A stretch of 64,000 nt of DNA from Halanaerobium sp. MA284_MarDTE_T2 (lineage in GTDB: Bacteria > Bacillota > Halanaerobiia > Halanaerobiales > Halanaerobiaceae). Below the pieces are notes generated by a model that saw only the letters and a program-made list of their open reading frames with translations, was not told the origin of the DNA and did not search any database. Location: positions 1-64,000 of the forward strand of contig NZ_QPJE01000004.1 in the NCBI RefSeq assembly GCF_003337245.1, given 5' to 3'. A program made the position numbers and the translations under genes. Below are positions 52,599-61,495 of the stretch, piece by piece; the stretch's first letter is position 1, and each line of letters starts with the position of its first letter.

Positions 52599-53825
52599 AT
52601 GAGCAATAAATATTTTTCTCGAGATGATAATTTAGCAGAAATATGCCGACAGTATCCTGAACTGATATCAGTACTGGTAAACAGAGGTTTTGAACAGCTG
52701 GCTGATAAAGAAAAAAGGAAAAGTTTTGGTAGGATGATTACTCTTAAACAGGCGGCAGAAATAAAGCAGATCAATCTGGATAAGTTAGAAGATATTTTAA
52801 TAGAAAAAATAGAAAGTGATAACTTTATAGGAAAAAAGGCTCAAAATACTGCTGATCAGATAAGAGTTGAAGGGTTATTACCCTGTCCGGTTAAAATACC
52901 TATATTTGAAGAACTGGAGAAGCTGGCTGATGATCTGAATTATCCTCTTTCGCTAAACCTAAAGTCTGCTTCTCAGGGGCTCGACTGGCTAAAAAAAGGA
53001 TTATTAAAAATTGATAGTGAAGAAGAAATTTCGGATATATTTATTTCCGCTGGTTTTGATCTTTTCTTTGACAAAAATTTAATAGATAAGTATAGAAGGC
53101 AGGGAGTATTTAAAGATTTAAGTGGGATTAATGATTTAAATAAAGATTTTAAAGATAATAATATTGATCTGCTGGATCCTGAAGGGGACTATTCAGTAAT
53201 AGGGGTTGTGCCTGCAGTATTTATTGTTAATATGGAAGAGCTGGGAGGTAGAGATATACCCAAAACATGGAAAGATATACTTTCTGAAGAATTTACTGAT
53301 AGTGTCAGTCTTCCGGTAAGTGACTTTGATTTATTTAATGCAATTCTGCTTAATCTCTACAAAAAGTATGGTCGGGAATCTATTTTAAGATTGGGCAGAT
53401 CTATGAAAAAATCTCTGCACCCAGCACAGATGGTTAAAGAAGGTGGAAGAAAAGACGAAGATCAGCCTGCAGTTACTATAATGCCGTACTTTTTTACCAG
53501 AATGGCAAAGAGATTTTCTCACATGAAATTTGTCTGGCCTGAAGATGGTGCGATTATAAGTCCAATCTTTATGCTGAGCAAAAAGAAAAATGCTGATAGA
53601 ATTAAACCATTAATTGACCTTCTTTCTTCAGTAAAAATCGGCAAAATTCTTTCCGAGCAGGGTCTCTTTCCCAGTGTTCTTCCGGGAATTAATAATAATC
53701 TTCCAGAAGGTGCAGATTTTATGTGGCCGGGCTGGGATTTTCTGCGCAGCAGTGATCCCGGTCAGCTGCTTAAAGAGCTGGAAAATGAATTTACAAAAAC
53801 TGCTGGAGGTGTGCTGGTAGGATGA
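52599..53825 (+). CDS. DUF1858-like domain fused to a cytoplasmic solute-binding-type domain
   Basis: 408 residues. The N-terminal part (about 1-70, DDNLAEICRQYPELISVLVN and MITLKQAAEIKQI) resembles DUF1858, a small helical domain often found with hybrid-cluster or redox proteins. The rest (about 85-400) has the two-lobed class II binding fold of iron or polyamine importers: GVVPAVFIVNMEELGG, IPKTWKDILSEEF and PAVTIMPYFFTRMA. There is no signal peptide, so it should stay in the cytoplasm. GGAG precedes the ATG at 52599. First gene of a three-gene operon with overlapping ends. Confidence 0.75.
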   Translation: MSNKYFSRDDNLAEICRQYPELISVLVNRGFEQLADKEKRKSFGRMITLKQAAEIKQINLDKLEDILIEKIESDNFIGKKAQNTADQIRVEGLLPCPVKIPIFEELEKLADDLNYPLSLNLKSASQGLDWLKKGLLKIDSEEEISDIFISAGFDLFFDKNLIDKYRRQGVFKDLSGINDLNKDFKDNNIDLLDPEGDYSVIGVVPAVFIVNMEELGGRDIPKTWKDILSEEFTDSVSLPVSDFDLFNAILLNLYKKYGRESILRLGRSMKKSLHPAQMVKEGGRKDEDQPAVTIMPYFFTRMAKRFSHMKFVWPEDGAIISPIFMLSKKKNADRIKPLIDLLSSVKIGKILSEQGLFPSVLPGINNNLPEGADFMWPGWDFLRSSDPGQLLKELENEFTKTAGGVLVG

Positions 53826-54523
53826 ATTTAGTAACTTTTTCTGGACCACCATCTTCTGGTAAAACTGCTGTAATTTTAAAAACAATTGAATCACTACATG
53901 ACAGAGGTTTAAAGGTAGGTGTTGTTAAATTTGACTGCCTTTATACTGATGATGACTTACTTTATAAAAAAGTGGGTGTTCCTGTAAAAAAAGGTTTATC
54001 AGGTTCACTGTGTCCTGATCATTATTTTGTCAGCAATATAGAAGAAGTAGTGCAGTGGGGCTTGGATAAAGAGCTTGATTTGCTTATCACTGAAAGTGCC
54101 GGATTATGTAATCGGTGTTCCCCATATATAAAGGATGTCAAAGCAGTCTGTGTAATAGATAATTTAAGCGGAATTAATACACCACGCAAAATAGGCCCAA
54201 TGCTTAAAACTGCAGATATGGTTGTTATAACTAAAGGAGATATTGTTTCACAGGCGGAAAGAGAAGTGTTTGCATCAAAGGTAAATACTGTTAACCCTGA
54301 TGCACTCGTAATGCATGTAAATGGATTGACAGGCCAGGGTTCTTTTGAATTTTCAACCCTATTGTTTGATGAAGATGAAGATATCAATACGGTAAAAGGT
54401 AAAAAATTAAGATTTTCTATGCCTTCTGCTATGTGTTCTTACTGTCTGGGTGAAACTAGAATAGGAGAAGAACATCAGCTGGGTAATGTAAGAAAAATAG
54501 ATTTGGGTGATAGTGGTGTATAG
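53822..54523 (+). CDS. CobW/HypB-like P-loop GTPase
   Basis: 233 residues. GPPSSGKTAVILKTIESL is the P-loop, LITESAGLCNRCSPY a Walker-B-like region carrying CX2C, and VVITKGDIVSQ the guanine-specific TKxD-like motif. The C terminus has another Cys pair, MCSYCLGE. This is the outline of metallochaperone GTPases (HypB, UreG, CobW), but the exact family is not certain. It overlaps the first gene by 4 bases and the ATPase gene at its end. A role in inserting a metal or cofactor is inferred. Confidence 0.75.
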   Translation: MNLVTFSGPPSSGKTAVILKTIESLHDRGLKVGVVKFDCLYTDDDLLYKKVGVPVKKGLSGSLCPDHYFVSNIEEVVQWGLDKELDLLITESAGLCNRCSPYIKDVKAVCVIDNLSGINTPRKIGPMLKTADMVVITKGDIVSQAEREVFASKVNTVNPDALVMHVNGLTGQGSFEFSTLLFDEDEDINTVKGKKLRFSMPSAMCSYCLGETRIGEEHQLGNVRKIDLGDSGV

Positions 54524-55547
54524 TAAAATAGAGATAAAAAATACAAGTATAGAAGAGATTATTAAGAAATATCCATATATCGAAAATTTTTTTAAAGAAC
54601 AGGAAATTCCAATTGAGAATAAATCTCAGACATTGAATGAGATATTTAAAAACATAAGCAGTATTGAAAGGGAAGATATTGTTTATTCTGAAGATGAGAC
54701 TGCTGAAAAACTGATTCAATATATAAAAAACATGCAGGAATTTTTGGGAGTAGAAGACAACACTGTAAAAAATTTATCAATTCTTCCAGGTAAAGATAAA
54801 GAAGGATATGCAGAAAAATACGAAAAATTAACTATTAAAAATGGAGAGATTATTTCAATTGTTGGACCAACAGGATCGGGGAAAAGCCGCCTGCTGGCAG
54901 ATATAGAATGGACTGCCAGTGGAGATACCCCAACTGGAAGACATATTTTAATAAATGGAGAAAAAGCTGACAAAAAATGGAGATTTTCCGGAGGCAAAAA
55001 ATTAGTTGCACAGCTGTCTCAAAATATGAACTTTGTTATGGATCTTTCTGTTGAAGAGTTTTTGCACCTTCATGCGGAGAGCCGATTGATAGAAAATGAA
55101 GATCAGGTAGTGGAAAGAATAATAGAAGAAGCAAATAGGCTTGCAGGTGAAAAATTCTCCCCTGGAGCTCAGATAACGGGTTTAAGTGGTGGGCAGTCCC
55201 GGGCATTAATGATAGCTGATACAGCTATTTTGAGTTCATCTCCGATAATATTAATCGATGAAATAGAAAATGCCGGAATTAATAGAGAAAAAGCACTAAA
55301 ACTGCTTGTTGGAGAAGAAAAAATTGTTCTGATGGCAACTCATGACCCAATACTGGCACTGATGGGTGATAGAAGAATAATTATCAATAATGGTGGAATA
55401 GCAGATATTATCAAAACATCAGAAAAAGAAAAATCTATGTTAAAAGAACTAAAAGAGATTGATAGTTATTTAAATGAACTGCGTGAGGATCTGCGTTATG
55501 GAAGAGAATTGAAGAGAAATAACATTTTTTCTCTGTATGATGCATAA
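54516..55547 (+). CDS. ABC-type ATPase with a DUF1858-like N terminus
   Basis: About 343 residues. Residues 1-50 (SIEEIIKKYPYIENFFKEQE, then SQTLNEIFKNI) resemble the DUF1858-like start of the first protein of the operon. The ATPase domain is complete: Walker A GPTGSGKSRLL, signature LSGGQSRALMIAD, Walker B IILIDEIENAG, H-loop MATHDPILA. No permease is encoded nearby, so it may act on soluble partners, like SufC. GTG codons at 54507, 54513 and 54516 are possible starts; the last is best spaced from GGGTGA. Confidence 0.78.
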   Translation: MYSKIEIKNTSIEEIIKKYPYIENFFKEQEIPIENKSQTLNEIFKNISSIEREDIVYSEDETAEKLIQYIKNMQEFLGVEDNTVKNLSILPGKDKEGYAEKYEKLTIKNGEIISIVGPTGSGKSRLLADIEWTASGDTPTGRHILINGEKADKKWRFSGGKKLVAQLSQNMNFVMDLSVEEFLHLHAESRLIENEDQVVERIIEEANRLAGEKFSPGAQITGLSGGQSRALMIADTAILSSSPIILIDEIENAGINREKALKLLVGEEKIVLMATHDPILALMGDRRIIINNGGIADIIKTSEKEKSMLKELKEIDSYLNELREDLRYGRELKRNNIFSLYDA

Positions 55548-55591
55548 TCCTATTGAAAGTATATTATAAAAAATGTATAATTAAATTAATT

Positions 55592-55622
55592 AAAGAGGCA
55601 GTTTAAACTGCCTCTTTACTTG
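55592..55622 (+). terminator. Terminator of the three-gene module
   Basis: AAAGAGGCAGTTT (55592-55604) and AAACTGCCTCTTT (55605-55617) are perfect 13-base complements, followed by ACTTG. Confidence 0.85.
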
Positions 55623-55762
55623 TGTAAATAGGAGAGAAAATGGGAAGAAAACTATGATGAGAGAATTTTAAAAAAGACAATCTTTAACTTTTACTCATGC
55701 TCTGAAGATTTTACGGAAGTAAATGATTATGGTAAAGGAAGGAAATAAAAGGATGGATAAAA

Positions 55763-56980
55763 ATGTATGACAGACAATTTGAAAGAGAATTATCAATAAT
55801 AAATGATTTACTTTTAGGATATTCCAGTAAATTTTCGCACCTGCTGGATAATGCAGATTTGATGACATATGAACTACCTTTAAATACTGCAGTTGTATTT
55901 AAACTATCATCAGAGGCTGATTATTATAAAAAAAGTAATTTTACCAGAAGAGATGAAGAAAATGAGATTATACAAATAATAAAAAATACAGGTAGAGAAG
56001 AAAATATAGAGCTGGCTGTTTCCAATATATATCCCGGTTATTTTGTATTATTTTTCAAAAATGAGGTACTTTCACCTTCAAATGAAAGCTATCAACAAAG
56101 CCTGAACTTTGTAAGGACTATCCTGGATAGATTAAAAGCAGAAAAAGGCTGGAAATTTACATGTGGAATAGGAAGAAGCTATGAAAAAATTAAAGGACTT
56201 TTATTCTCTTACAGAGAAGCAGCAGATGTTTGTGAAACAGCTGCCTTTCAGCAGAAAGAAGTAGCTCATATTGAAGAGCTTTTTTTACCTGCCGGCAGTC
56301 GAGATGAAAAAGAAAATTTTCTGGATTTAGAAGAGGAACTATTCGAGAATATAGACAGGGGTAATGATGATTTAATTCCGGGTATTATGAAATCAATTGT
56401 TGTAAATATATGTAGAGAAAAAATTCAGCCGGACAAAATAAAGCTTACAGTAATGGAATTTATAAATGATCTGATTAAAAAATTGGAAGAAGATCTTGTT
56501 GATTCAGGTAGATTTTTGGATAATTACTATCAGTATGTAGAAAAAATTATTGGTTTGGCGACAGAGGATGAACTTTTTGTACTAATAGAAAGATTATCAA
56601 CAAGAGTGATAGATATTATCAGAAGAAGTGGTAATGTACTTAAAGATCAGAAACAGATTAGGCGAGCACTGCTTTATATGGAAGATAATTATAACAGAGA
56701 TCTAACTTTGGAGGAAGTAGCTGATGAAATTGGGCTGAGTTTTTATTATTTCAGCCACCTTTTTAAAGAAGAAGTTGGAGAAAATTTTATTACATATTTA
56801 AACCGCCTCAGAATAAGGAAAGCTAAAGAACTGCTTAAAGAAACAAATTTAAACATATCAGAAATAGCCTTTAAAGTTGGTTTTAATACACCAAATTATT
56901 TTACCAGAGTTTTTAAAGAATTTGTTAATATGCCGCCCAGTAAATATAGAACAGAGAACTTCGGACAAAAAGGATTTTAA
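55763..56980 (+). CDS. AraC-family transcriptional regulator
   Basis: 405 residues. The C-terminal 100 hold two HTH motifs: LTLEEVADEIGLSFYYFSHLF and NISEIAFKVGFNTPNYFTRVF, followed by PPSKYR, the AraC signature. The N-terminal 280 residues are unlike a sugar-binding cupin; FTCGIGRSYEKIKGLLFSYREA resembles the degenerate GGDEF-like region of CdaR/PucR-type regulators. No receiver domain. A sigma-A site is not obvious. Glutamate dehydrogenase follows on the same strand after 176 bases and may be its target. Confidence 0.85.
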   Translation: MYDRQFERELSIINDLLLGYSSKFSHLLDNADLMTYELPLNTAVVFKLSSEADYYKKSNFTRRDEENEIIQIIKNTGREENIELAVSNIYPGYFVLFFKNEVLSPSNESYQQSLNFVRTILDRLKAEKGWKFTCGIGRSYEKIKGLLFSYREAADVCETAAFQQKEVAHIEELFLPAGSRDEKENFLDLEEELFENIDRGNDDLIPGIMKSIVVNICREKIQPDKIKLTVMEFINDLIKKLEEDLVDSGRFLDNYYQYVEKIIGLATEDELFVLIERLSTRVIDIIRRSGNVLKDQKQIRRALLYMEDNYNRDLTLEEVADEIGLSFYYFSHLFKEEVGENFITYLNRLRIRKAKELLKETNLNISEIAFKVGFNTPNYFTRVFKEFVNMPPSKYRTENFGQKGF

Positions 56981-57156
56981 ATCTGCACAATTTTGTGCTA
57001 AATTTCAAATCATAATTGTATTTTTAAAATTTGAGATGTTTTTAACAAAAATAGATAGAAAAGCAAAAAAATGTGATACAGGAGATGCCTTTCAGGTGGA
57101 GAAAATATTTAACAGTAAGTTATTATTATTAATCTATTCTGGGAGGTATTTATTTT

Positions 57157-58407
57157 ATGTCAGATGACATTAGTGTTTATGATTCGGTTGTAAAACAGCT
57201 GAATGAGGCAGCAGATCAATTGGGTTTAGATCAACAGGTACGGGAACTTTTACAGGAACCTATAAGAACTCTCAAAGTATCAATACCTGTCCGTATGGAC
57301 AGTGGAAAAGTAAAAATATTTAAAGGAATGAGGTGCCAGCATAATGATGTTCTTGGCCCGACCAAGGGGGGAATTCGTTTTCATCCTCAGGTGGATGAAA
57401 ATGAAGTTAAAGCACTTGCATCCTGGATGACGTTTAAATGTTCGCTTGTAGGTATTCCTTTTGGGGGTGCCAAAGGAGGAGTTGAATGTGATCCGTTGAG
57501 TATGAGTCAGGGAGAACTGGAAAGACTGAGCAGAGGCTTTATTAGAGCTATAGCTCCTCTTATTGGTCCTGATAAGGATATTCCTGCTCCTGATGTTTAT
57601 ACAAATCCACAGGTTATGAGCTGGTTTATGGATGAGTTTTCTCAGCTTAAAGGAGTAAACTCTCCTGGTCTTGTGACTGGTAAACCAATTGTTTTAGGAG
57701 GTTCATTTGGGCGTGACTCTGCAACTGCAAAAGGACTAATGTATGTGGCCAGAGAAATGTCTAAAGCTTTTAATATAGATTTGGATGGCGCCCGAGTTGT
57801 TGTGCAGGGGTATGGCAATGTTGGCAGTTTTACTGCTGAATTTCTGCATGACCTGGGCTGTAAGATTGTAGCAGTTAATGAGGTCTATGGTGGAGTATAT
57901 AATCCAGATGGATTAGAACCCTGTCACTTAAATGAACTCAAAAAAGAAGGTAAGCAGGTTTGTGATTATGAAAACTCTCAGGTTATAGAAAATGAAGAAA
58001 TTTTTTCTCTTGACTGTGATATTCTTGTTCCAGCTGCACTGGAAAATCAAATCACTCCAGAAGTCGCCAGAAAAATTAAAGCCGATTATATTATAGAAGC
58101 CGCTAATGGGCCTACAACACCTGAAGCAGATAAGATTCTCCAGGAGAGAGGAATTACTGTTATTCCTGATATACTTGCTAACTCAGGTGGTGTTACAGTT
58201 TCTTATTTTGAATGGGTGCAGAATCTTTATCACTACTACTGGACCAGAGATGAAGTTGATTCTAAATTAGAAAAGATAATGGTTGATGCGTTTTCAAAAG
58301 TGTTTAAGATGAAAGAAGAGAGAGATGTAACTATGCGTATAGCAGCCTATATTGTTGCGATAGAGCGTTTAACTGAAGCAATGAAAAGCAGAGGCTGGCT
58401 TGAGTAG
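57157..58407 (+). CDS. gdhA: Glutamate dehydrogenase (Glu/Leu/Phe/Val family)
   Basis: 416 residues, full length. GPTKGGIRFHPQVDENEVKA and WMTFKCSLVGIPFGGAKGGV contain the substrate and catalytic Lys, DIPAPDVYTNPQVM follows, VVVQGYGNVGSFTAEFL is the NAD(P) site, and AANGPTTPEAD and LANSGGVTVSYFEW complete the family blocks. The MDxGxxxxFxG... pattern and length favour true glutamate dehydrogenase. It supplies or consumes glutamate, relevant to the pgs locus and osmoregulation. GGGAGG precedes the ATG. Confidence 0.92.
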   Translation: MSDDISVYDSVVKQLNEAADQLGLDQQVRELLQEPIRTLKVSIPVRMDSGKVKIFKGMRCQHNDVLGPTKGGIRFHPQVDENEVKALASWMTFKCSLVGIPFGGAKGGVECDPLSMSQGELERLSRGFIRAIAPLIGPDKDIPAPDVYTNPQVMSWFMDEFSQLKGVNSPGLVTGKPIVLGGSFGRDSATAKGLMYVAREMSKAFNIDLDGARVVVQGYGNVGSFTAEFLHDLGCKIVAVNEVYGGVYNPDGLEPCHLNELKKEGKQVCDYENSQVIENEEIFSLDCDILVPAALENQITPEVARKIKADYIIEAANGPTTPEADKILQERGITVIPDILANSGGVTVSYFEWVQNLYHYYWTRDEVDSKLEKIMVDAFSKVFKMKEERDVTMRIAAYIVAIERLTEAMKSRGWLE

Positions 58408-58517
58408 AATATGTACTTGATTTAAAAAATTAAATTTGTGGAATTGAAAATTTAGCATTATTATTTTGGGAATTGTGATAAATTTTATATATAATAAAAT
58501 AATGCTAATAATGACAA

Positions 58518-58545
58518 AAGAGTGCAGGTTAACCTGCACTCTTCT
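58518..58545 (+). terminator. Terminator after gdhA, probably shared
   Basis: AAGAGTGCAGG (58518-58528) and CCTGCACTCTT (58533-58543) pair around TTAA, with short T stretches on both sides. It lies between convergent genes. Confidence 0.8.
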
Positions 58546-58575
58546 GCGCTGCATGTGGTTTCTTAAAAAATTATA

Positions 58576-60318
58576 TTAATCACCATTTTTTATAGCAGAC
58601 TGTATATCCTGTGTTTTATGCTGTGACTCTGCATAAAGGTCGGTAATTAATTTCAGATGCTCATTTAATTTTTCCATAAAATAAAGAAGCAGTTTTATAC
58701 TTGATTCATGAAATGTGTTAAAAAATTCCATAAGATCTTTCCTGTTAAAGCTGATCAGTGTTACAGGTTCAACTGCTTTTATATCCATCATATAAGGGGT
58801 GTTGTTTTCTGCTATTAGAGATGTTAATCCGAAAAAGTCACCGGGATTCATTTCAGCCAGTTCTATTTCTTCATGTCCATTTTCACTGTTTTCAGAAATT
58901 TTGACTTTGCCTGATAGAATGATATAGAGTGTGTTGTTGATATCATCACTGTTAATTATTATTTCATCAGGGTTAAACTGTTTGATCTCTGAGATGTTTA
59001 TCAAATACATCTCTTCTTCTTCGGAAAGTTCCTGAAAAAGATCCAGGTTTAGGCTGGTAAAATTAGTTTCTACAGCAGCATCTAAATCGTCTTTTTTGTA
59101 TCTTAGTTGTGTTTTTTTGAATATTTTATTTAAAGTATAAGAATTATCTCTGGCAAAATTGAGAAGTTCACGCCAATTTTTTTGTACTTCAAGATATTTT
59201 TTAAAAACATTATATTCTGGAACAGCATCATATTTGGAAATATAAATATTTTTAATAGAAGCTTTAGCATTTTCTACCTGTTCTCTTGTGAGGTAGTCGA
59301 GAGATAAAATGAGATTTGTTTTTGTAACTTTATCTTCAAGGTCTGGTTTCATAAATTCACCTGGATAAGGGTCAAAATCTTCTGGCTCTATCTTAATCAT
59401 ATTGGGACGCTCTTCCTGGCCTTCTATTTTTGCTTTTTCATAGAAAAATCTGTAGATATCCTGGCGCAGCCTCTGCCAGACAGCATGGTTTTTGGCTGGG
59501 GGAAGATGTTTAATAGAAAGGGTATTGTCGAGAAAAAAGTTGAAGCCAAACATCCTTGAGTTTATTACATAATCGATATCTTCACCGCGTGTCATTTCTG
59601 GATCAAAGGGTACAATTTTAAATAGATTGCGGTGAATAACCATCAATCCTCCAAAAGCAAAGGGGGTTTTCTTCAGTCTGGGTTCACTACCTATTATTTT
59701 ATCAAAAGCTTTGGTTTTACTGCCAAATCTGTTCCAGAAGGTCATCCAGGGTTCAATCTCTACATCATCATAATATTCATTTTTTTTGTTAAGATAATAA
59801 CCTGCTACAGCATCAACTGTTTGACCGTAGAGCCTTCCTCCTATAAATTCAACTGCTTTATCCATAAATTCTGGGTCTTCAAATATTTCGTCATCATCTA
59901 TTAATACTGCTGTATCAGCTTCCAGAATATATGCAGTATATAAGCACATATTTCTAATGTTAGAATATCCTTTTAGAGAAAGAATAGAAGTATTTATTTC
60001 ACTTAATCGTCTGTATTCCCTCTTTATCTCTGACAGATGGCTGTCCCCAATTACATAAGTTTTAACCGATGGTCTGTGTTCTGATACTATTTGAGAAACT
60101 TTTTTATAAGCTTCTTCCTGCAGTTCAGGTGTTGTTACTGCTACCAGGATAATTAGTTCATAATCTTTATTTTCTATTACCTGCATACTGTCCAGGGTTC
60201 TTCCCAGTGTACCTTCCTGATCAATAGGAGTAGGGTGGTCATAAATTTCATCTCCCATCTGCCAGCCTATTTCTGAATGCCGGCCCCAATATGTTGGTAT
60301 AACCATAATTGTTTTCAT
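58576..60318 (-). CDS. Glycosyltransferase fused to a cyclic-nucleotide-binding-like domain
   Basis: 580 residues, no membrane segments. The N-terminal 270 residues form a GT-A domain: VIPTYWGRHSEIGW, ADTAVLIDDDEIFEDPEF (DxD-type metal site) and MTRGEDIDYVIN (acidic acceptor-site motif). A helical linker leads to a cNMP-like beta roll (about 435-560): FNPDEIIINSDDINNTLYII, LSGKVKIS and NPGDFFGLTSLIAENNTP. The phosphate-binding FGE...RxA motif is altered (FGL, no Arg), so classical cAMP binding is doubtful. Last gene of the CBS-glycosyltransferase operon. Confidence 0.82.
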   Translation of the reverse strand: MKTIMVIPTYWGRHSEIGWQMGDEIYDHPTPIDQEGTLGRTLDSMQVIENKDYELIILVAVTTPELQEEAYKKVSQIVSEHRPSVKTYVIGDSHLSEIKREYRRLSEINTSILSLKGYSNIRNMCLYTAYILEADTAVLIDDDEIFEDPEFMDKAVEFIGGRLYGQTVDAVAGYYLNKKNEYYDDVEIEPWMTFWNRFGSKTKAFDKIIGSEPRLKKTPFAFGGLMVIHRNLFKIVPFDPEMTRGEDIDYVINSRMFGFNFFLDNTLSIKHLPPAKNHAVWQRLRQDIYRFFYEKAKIEGQEERPNMIKIEPEDFDPYPGEFMKPDLEDKVTKTNLILSLDYLTREQVENAKASIKNIYISKYDAVPEYNVFKKYLEVQKNWRELLNFARDNSYTLNKIFKKTQLRYKKDDLDAAVETNFTSLNLDLFQELSEEEEMYLINISEIKQFNPDEIIINSDDINNTLYIILSGKVKISENSENGHEEIELAEMNPGDFFGLTSLIAENNTPYMMDIKAVEPVTLISFNRKDLMEFFNTFHESSIKLLLYFMEKLNEHLKLITDLYAESQHKTQDIQSAIKNGD

Positions 60319-60334
60319 ATATTATTATACCTCC

Positions 60335-61495
60335 TCAGCTGATAATGTCGTTGTAAACATCTATTAATTCATCAATAACTCTGGACCAGGAAAAATTATT
60401 TACTGCATATTCAGCTGCTTTCTGACCTTTTTTCTCTTTATCATTTTCTTTGAGAGATGCAATTATTTTTTCAGCCAGATCACTGTAATCATCCATTTTA
60501 AAAAGTCTGCCCACATCTTCATTTATAAAGTCAGGCAGTCCACCTGCTCTGGACGCTATGACTGGAGTGCCGCAGGCAAGTGCTTCTACTGCGACAAGTC
60601 CAAAAGGCTCAACTCTGGATGGTACAACAGATAGATCGGCACTGCTGTAAAGTTTGGGCAGTTCCTGCTGGGGTAAGTTACCTAAAAAATATACATTTTT
60701 AAGTTCAAGTTCATCCACCTGAGATTCCAGCTCTTTTCTCAACTCTCCATTTCCAATAATTAATGTTACTATATCTTCAAATTCCCTTTCGTATTTTTCA
60801 GCTGCTTTTATCAGCAGATCCACTCCTTTAAAGTGAGTCAACTTACCTACAAATGTAATCAGATATTGAGGTTCTTCATCGATTTTAATATATTTTTTGA
60901 GCAGCTTAAGCCTGTCAATTTTTTGGGGTTTAAATAATTTTTCATCTACACCATTTAATATTTTCTGCAGTTTTTCCTCTTTAATAAAATAATATTTTTT
61001 AACATCACTGTGTACCTGATCTGAGATGGTAATTATTTTATCTGCATGTGAGGCCCCCTGCAGAGCTATGTGGCGGTATCTTTTATCTTTTTTGTAGCCT
61101 TTAATATCTGTTCCATGTGCTGTAACAACATAGGGAATGTTTGTCTGCATAGTGGCATATGGTGCCACCCAGAGGTGCTGACAGTGAATAACATCAGGTT
61201 TAAAAGTTTCTGCTTCTTCAACCACTGTATCTATAAAACGCATCAGATAGTCGTTCATTTCCTGTCTTGTTAAATTATAGAACTGATTACTGCTTTTTGG
61301 ATGTGTAGTAAAACAGGGGAAATTATAGTGCATAATTGTTCTGACAGGAAAGTTATAATTATTATTTATTTCATTATCAACAACTATTACCTTAACATCA
61401 TGTCCTTTTTCAATCAGGCGAAAAGCTATATTTTTTGTATAAACACCGCTGCCTGACCCTTCTAAAGGAAAATGATTTATGAGAAGTACTTTCAT
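60335..61495 (-). CDS. GT4-family glycosyltransferase
   Basis: 386 residues, GT-B fold, complete. LINHFPLEGSGSGVYTKNIA near the N terminus, VTAHGTDIKGY, ILNGVDEKLFKP, TFVGKLTHFKGVDLLIKA and VPSRVEPFGLVAVEALACGTPVIA are the GT4 blocks, with the E-x7-E donor site intact. Cytoplasmic. The sugar donor and acceptor are unknown. Its start overlaps the end of the preceding GT gene by 4 bases and the fusion gene follows 16 bases on. Confidence 0.9.
   Translation of the reverse strand: MKVLLINHFPLEGSGSGVYTKNIAFRLIEKGHDVKVIVVDNEINNNYNFPVRTIMHYNFPCFTTHPKSSNQFYNLTRQEMNDYLMRFIDTVVEEAETFKPDVIHCQHLWVAPYATMQTNIPYVVTAHGTDIKGYKKDKRYRHIALQGASHADKIITISDQVHSDVKKYYFIKEEKLQKILNGVDEKLFKPQKIDRLKLLKKYIKIDEEPQYLITFVGKLTHFKGVDLLIKAAEKYEREFEDIVTLIIGNGELRKELESQVDELELKNVYFLGNLPQQELPKLYSSADLSVVPSRVEPFGLVAVEALACGTPVIASRAGGLPDFINEDVGRLFKMDDYSDLAEKIIASLKENDKEKKGQKAAEYAVNNFSWSRVIDELIDVYNDIIS

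Noticed and set aside
58576-60318. cAMP-binding by the glycosyltransferase fusion
   Set aside because: The phosphate-binding FGE...RxA motif is replaced (FGL and no Arg), so cAMP binding is not claimed, only the fold.
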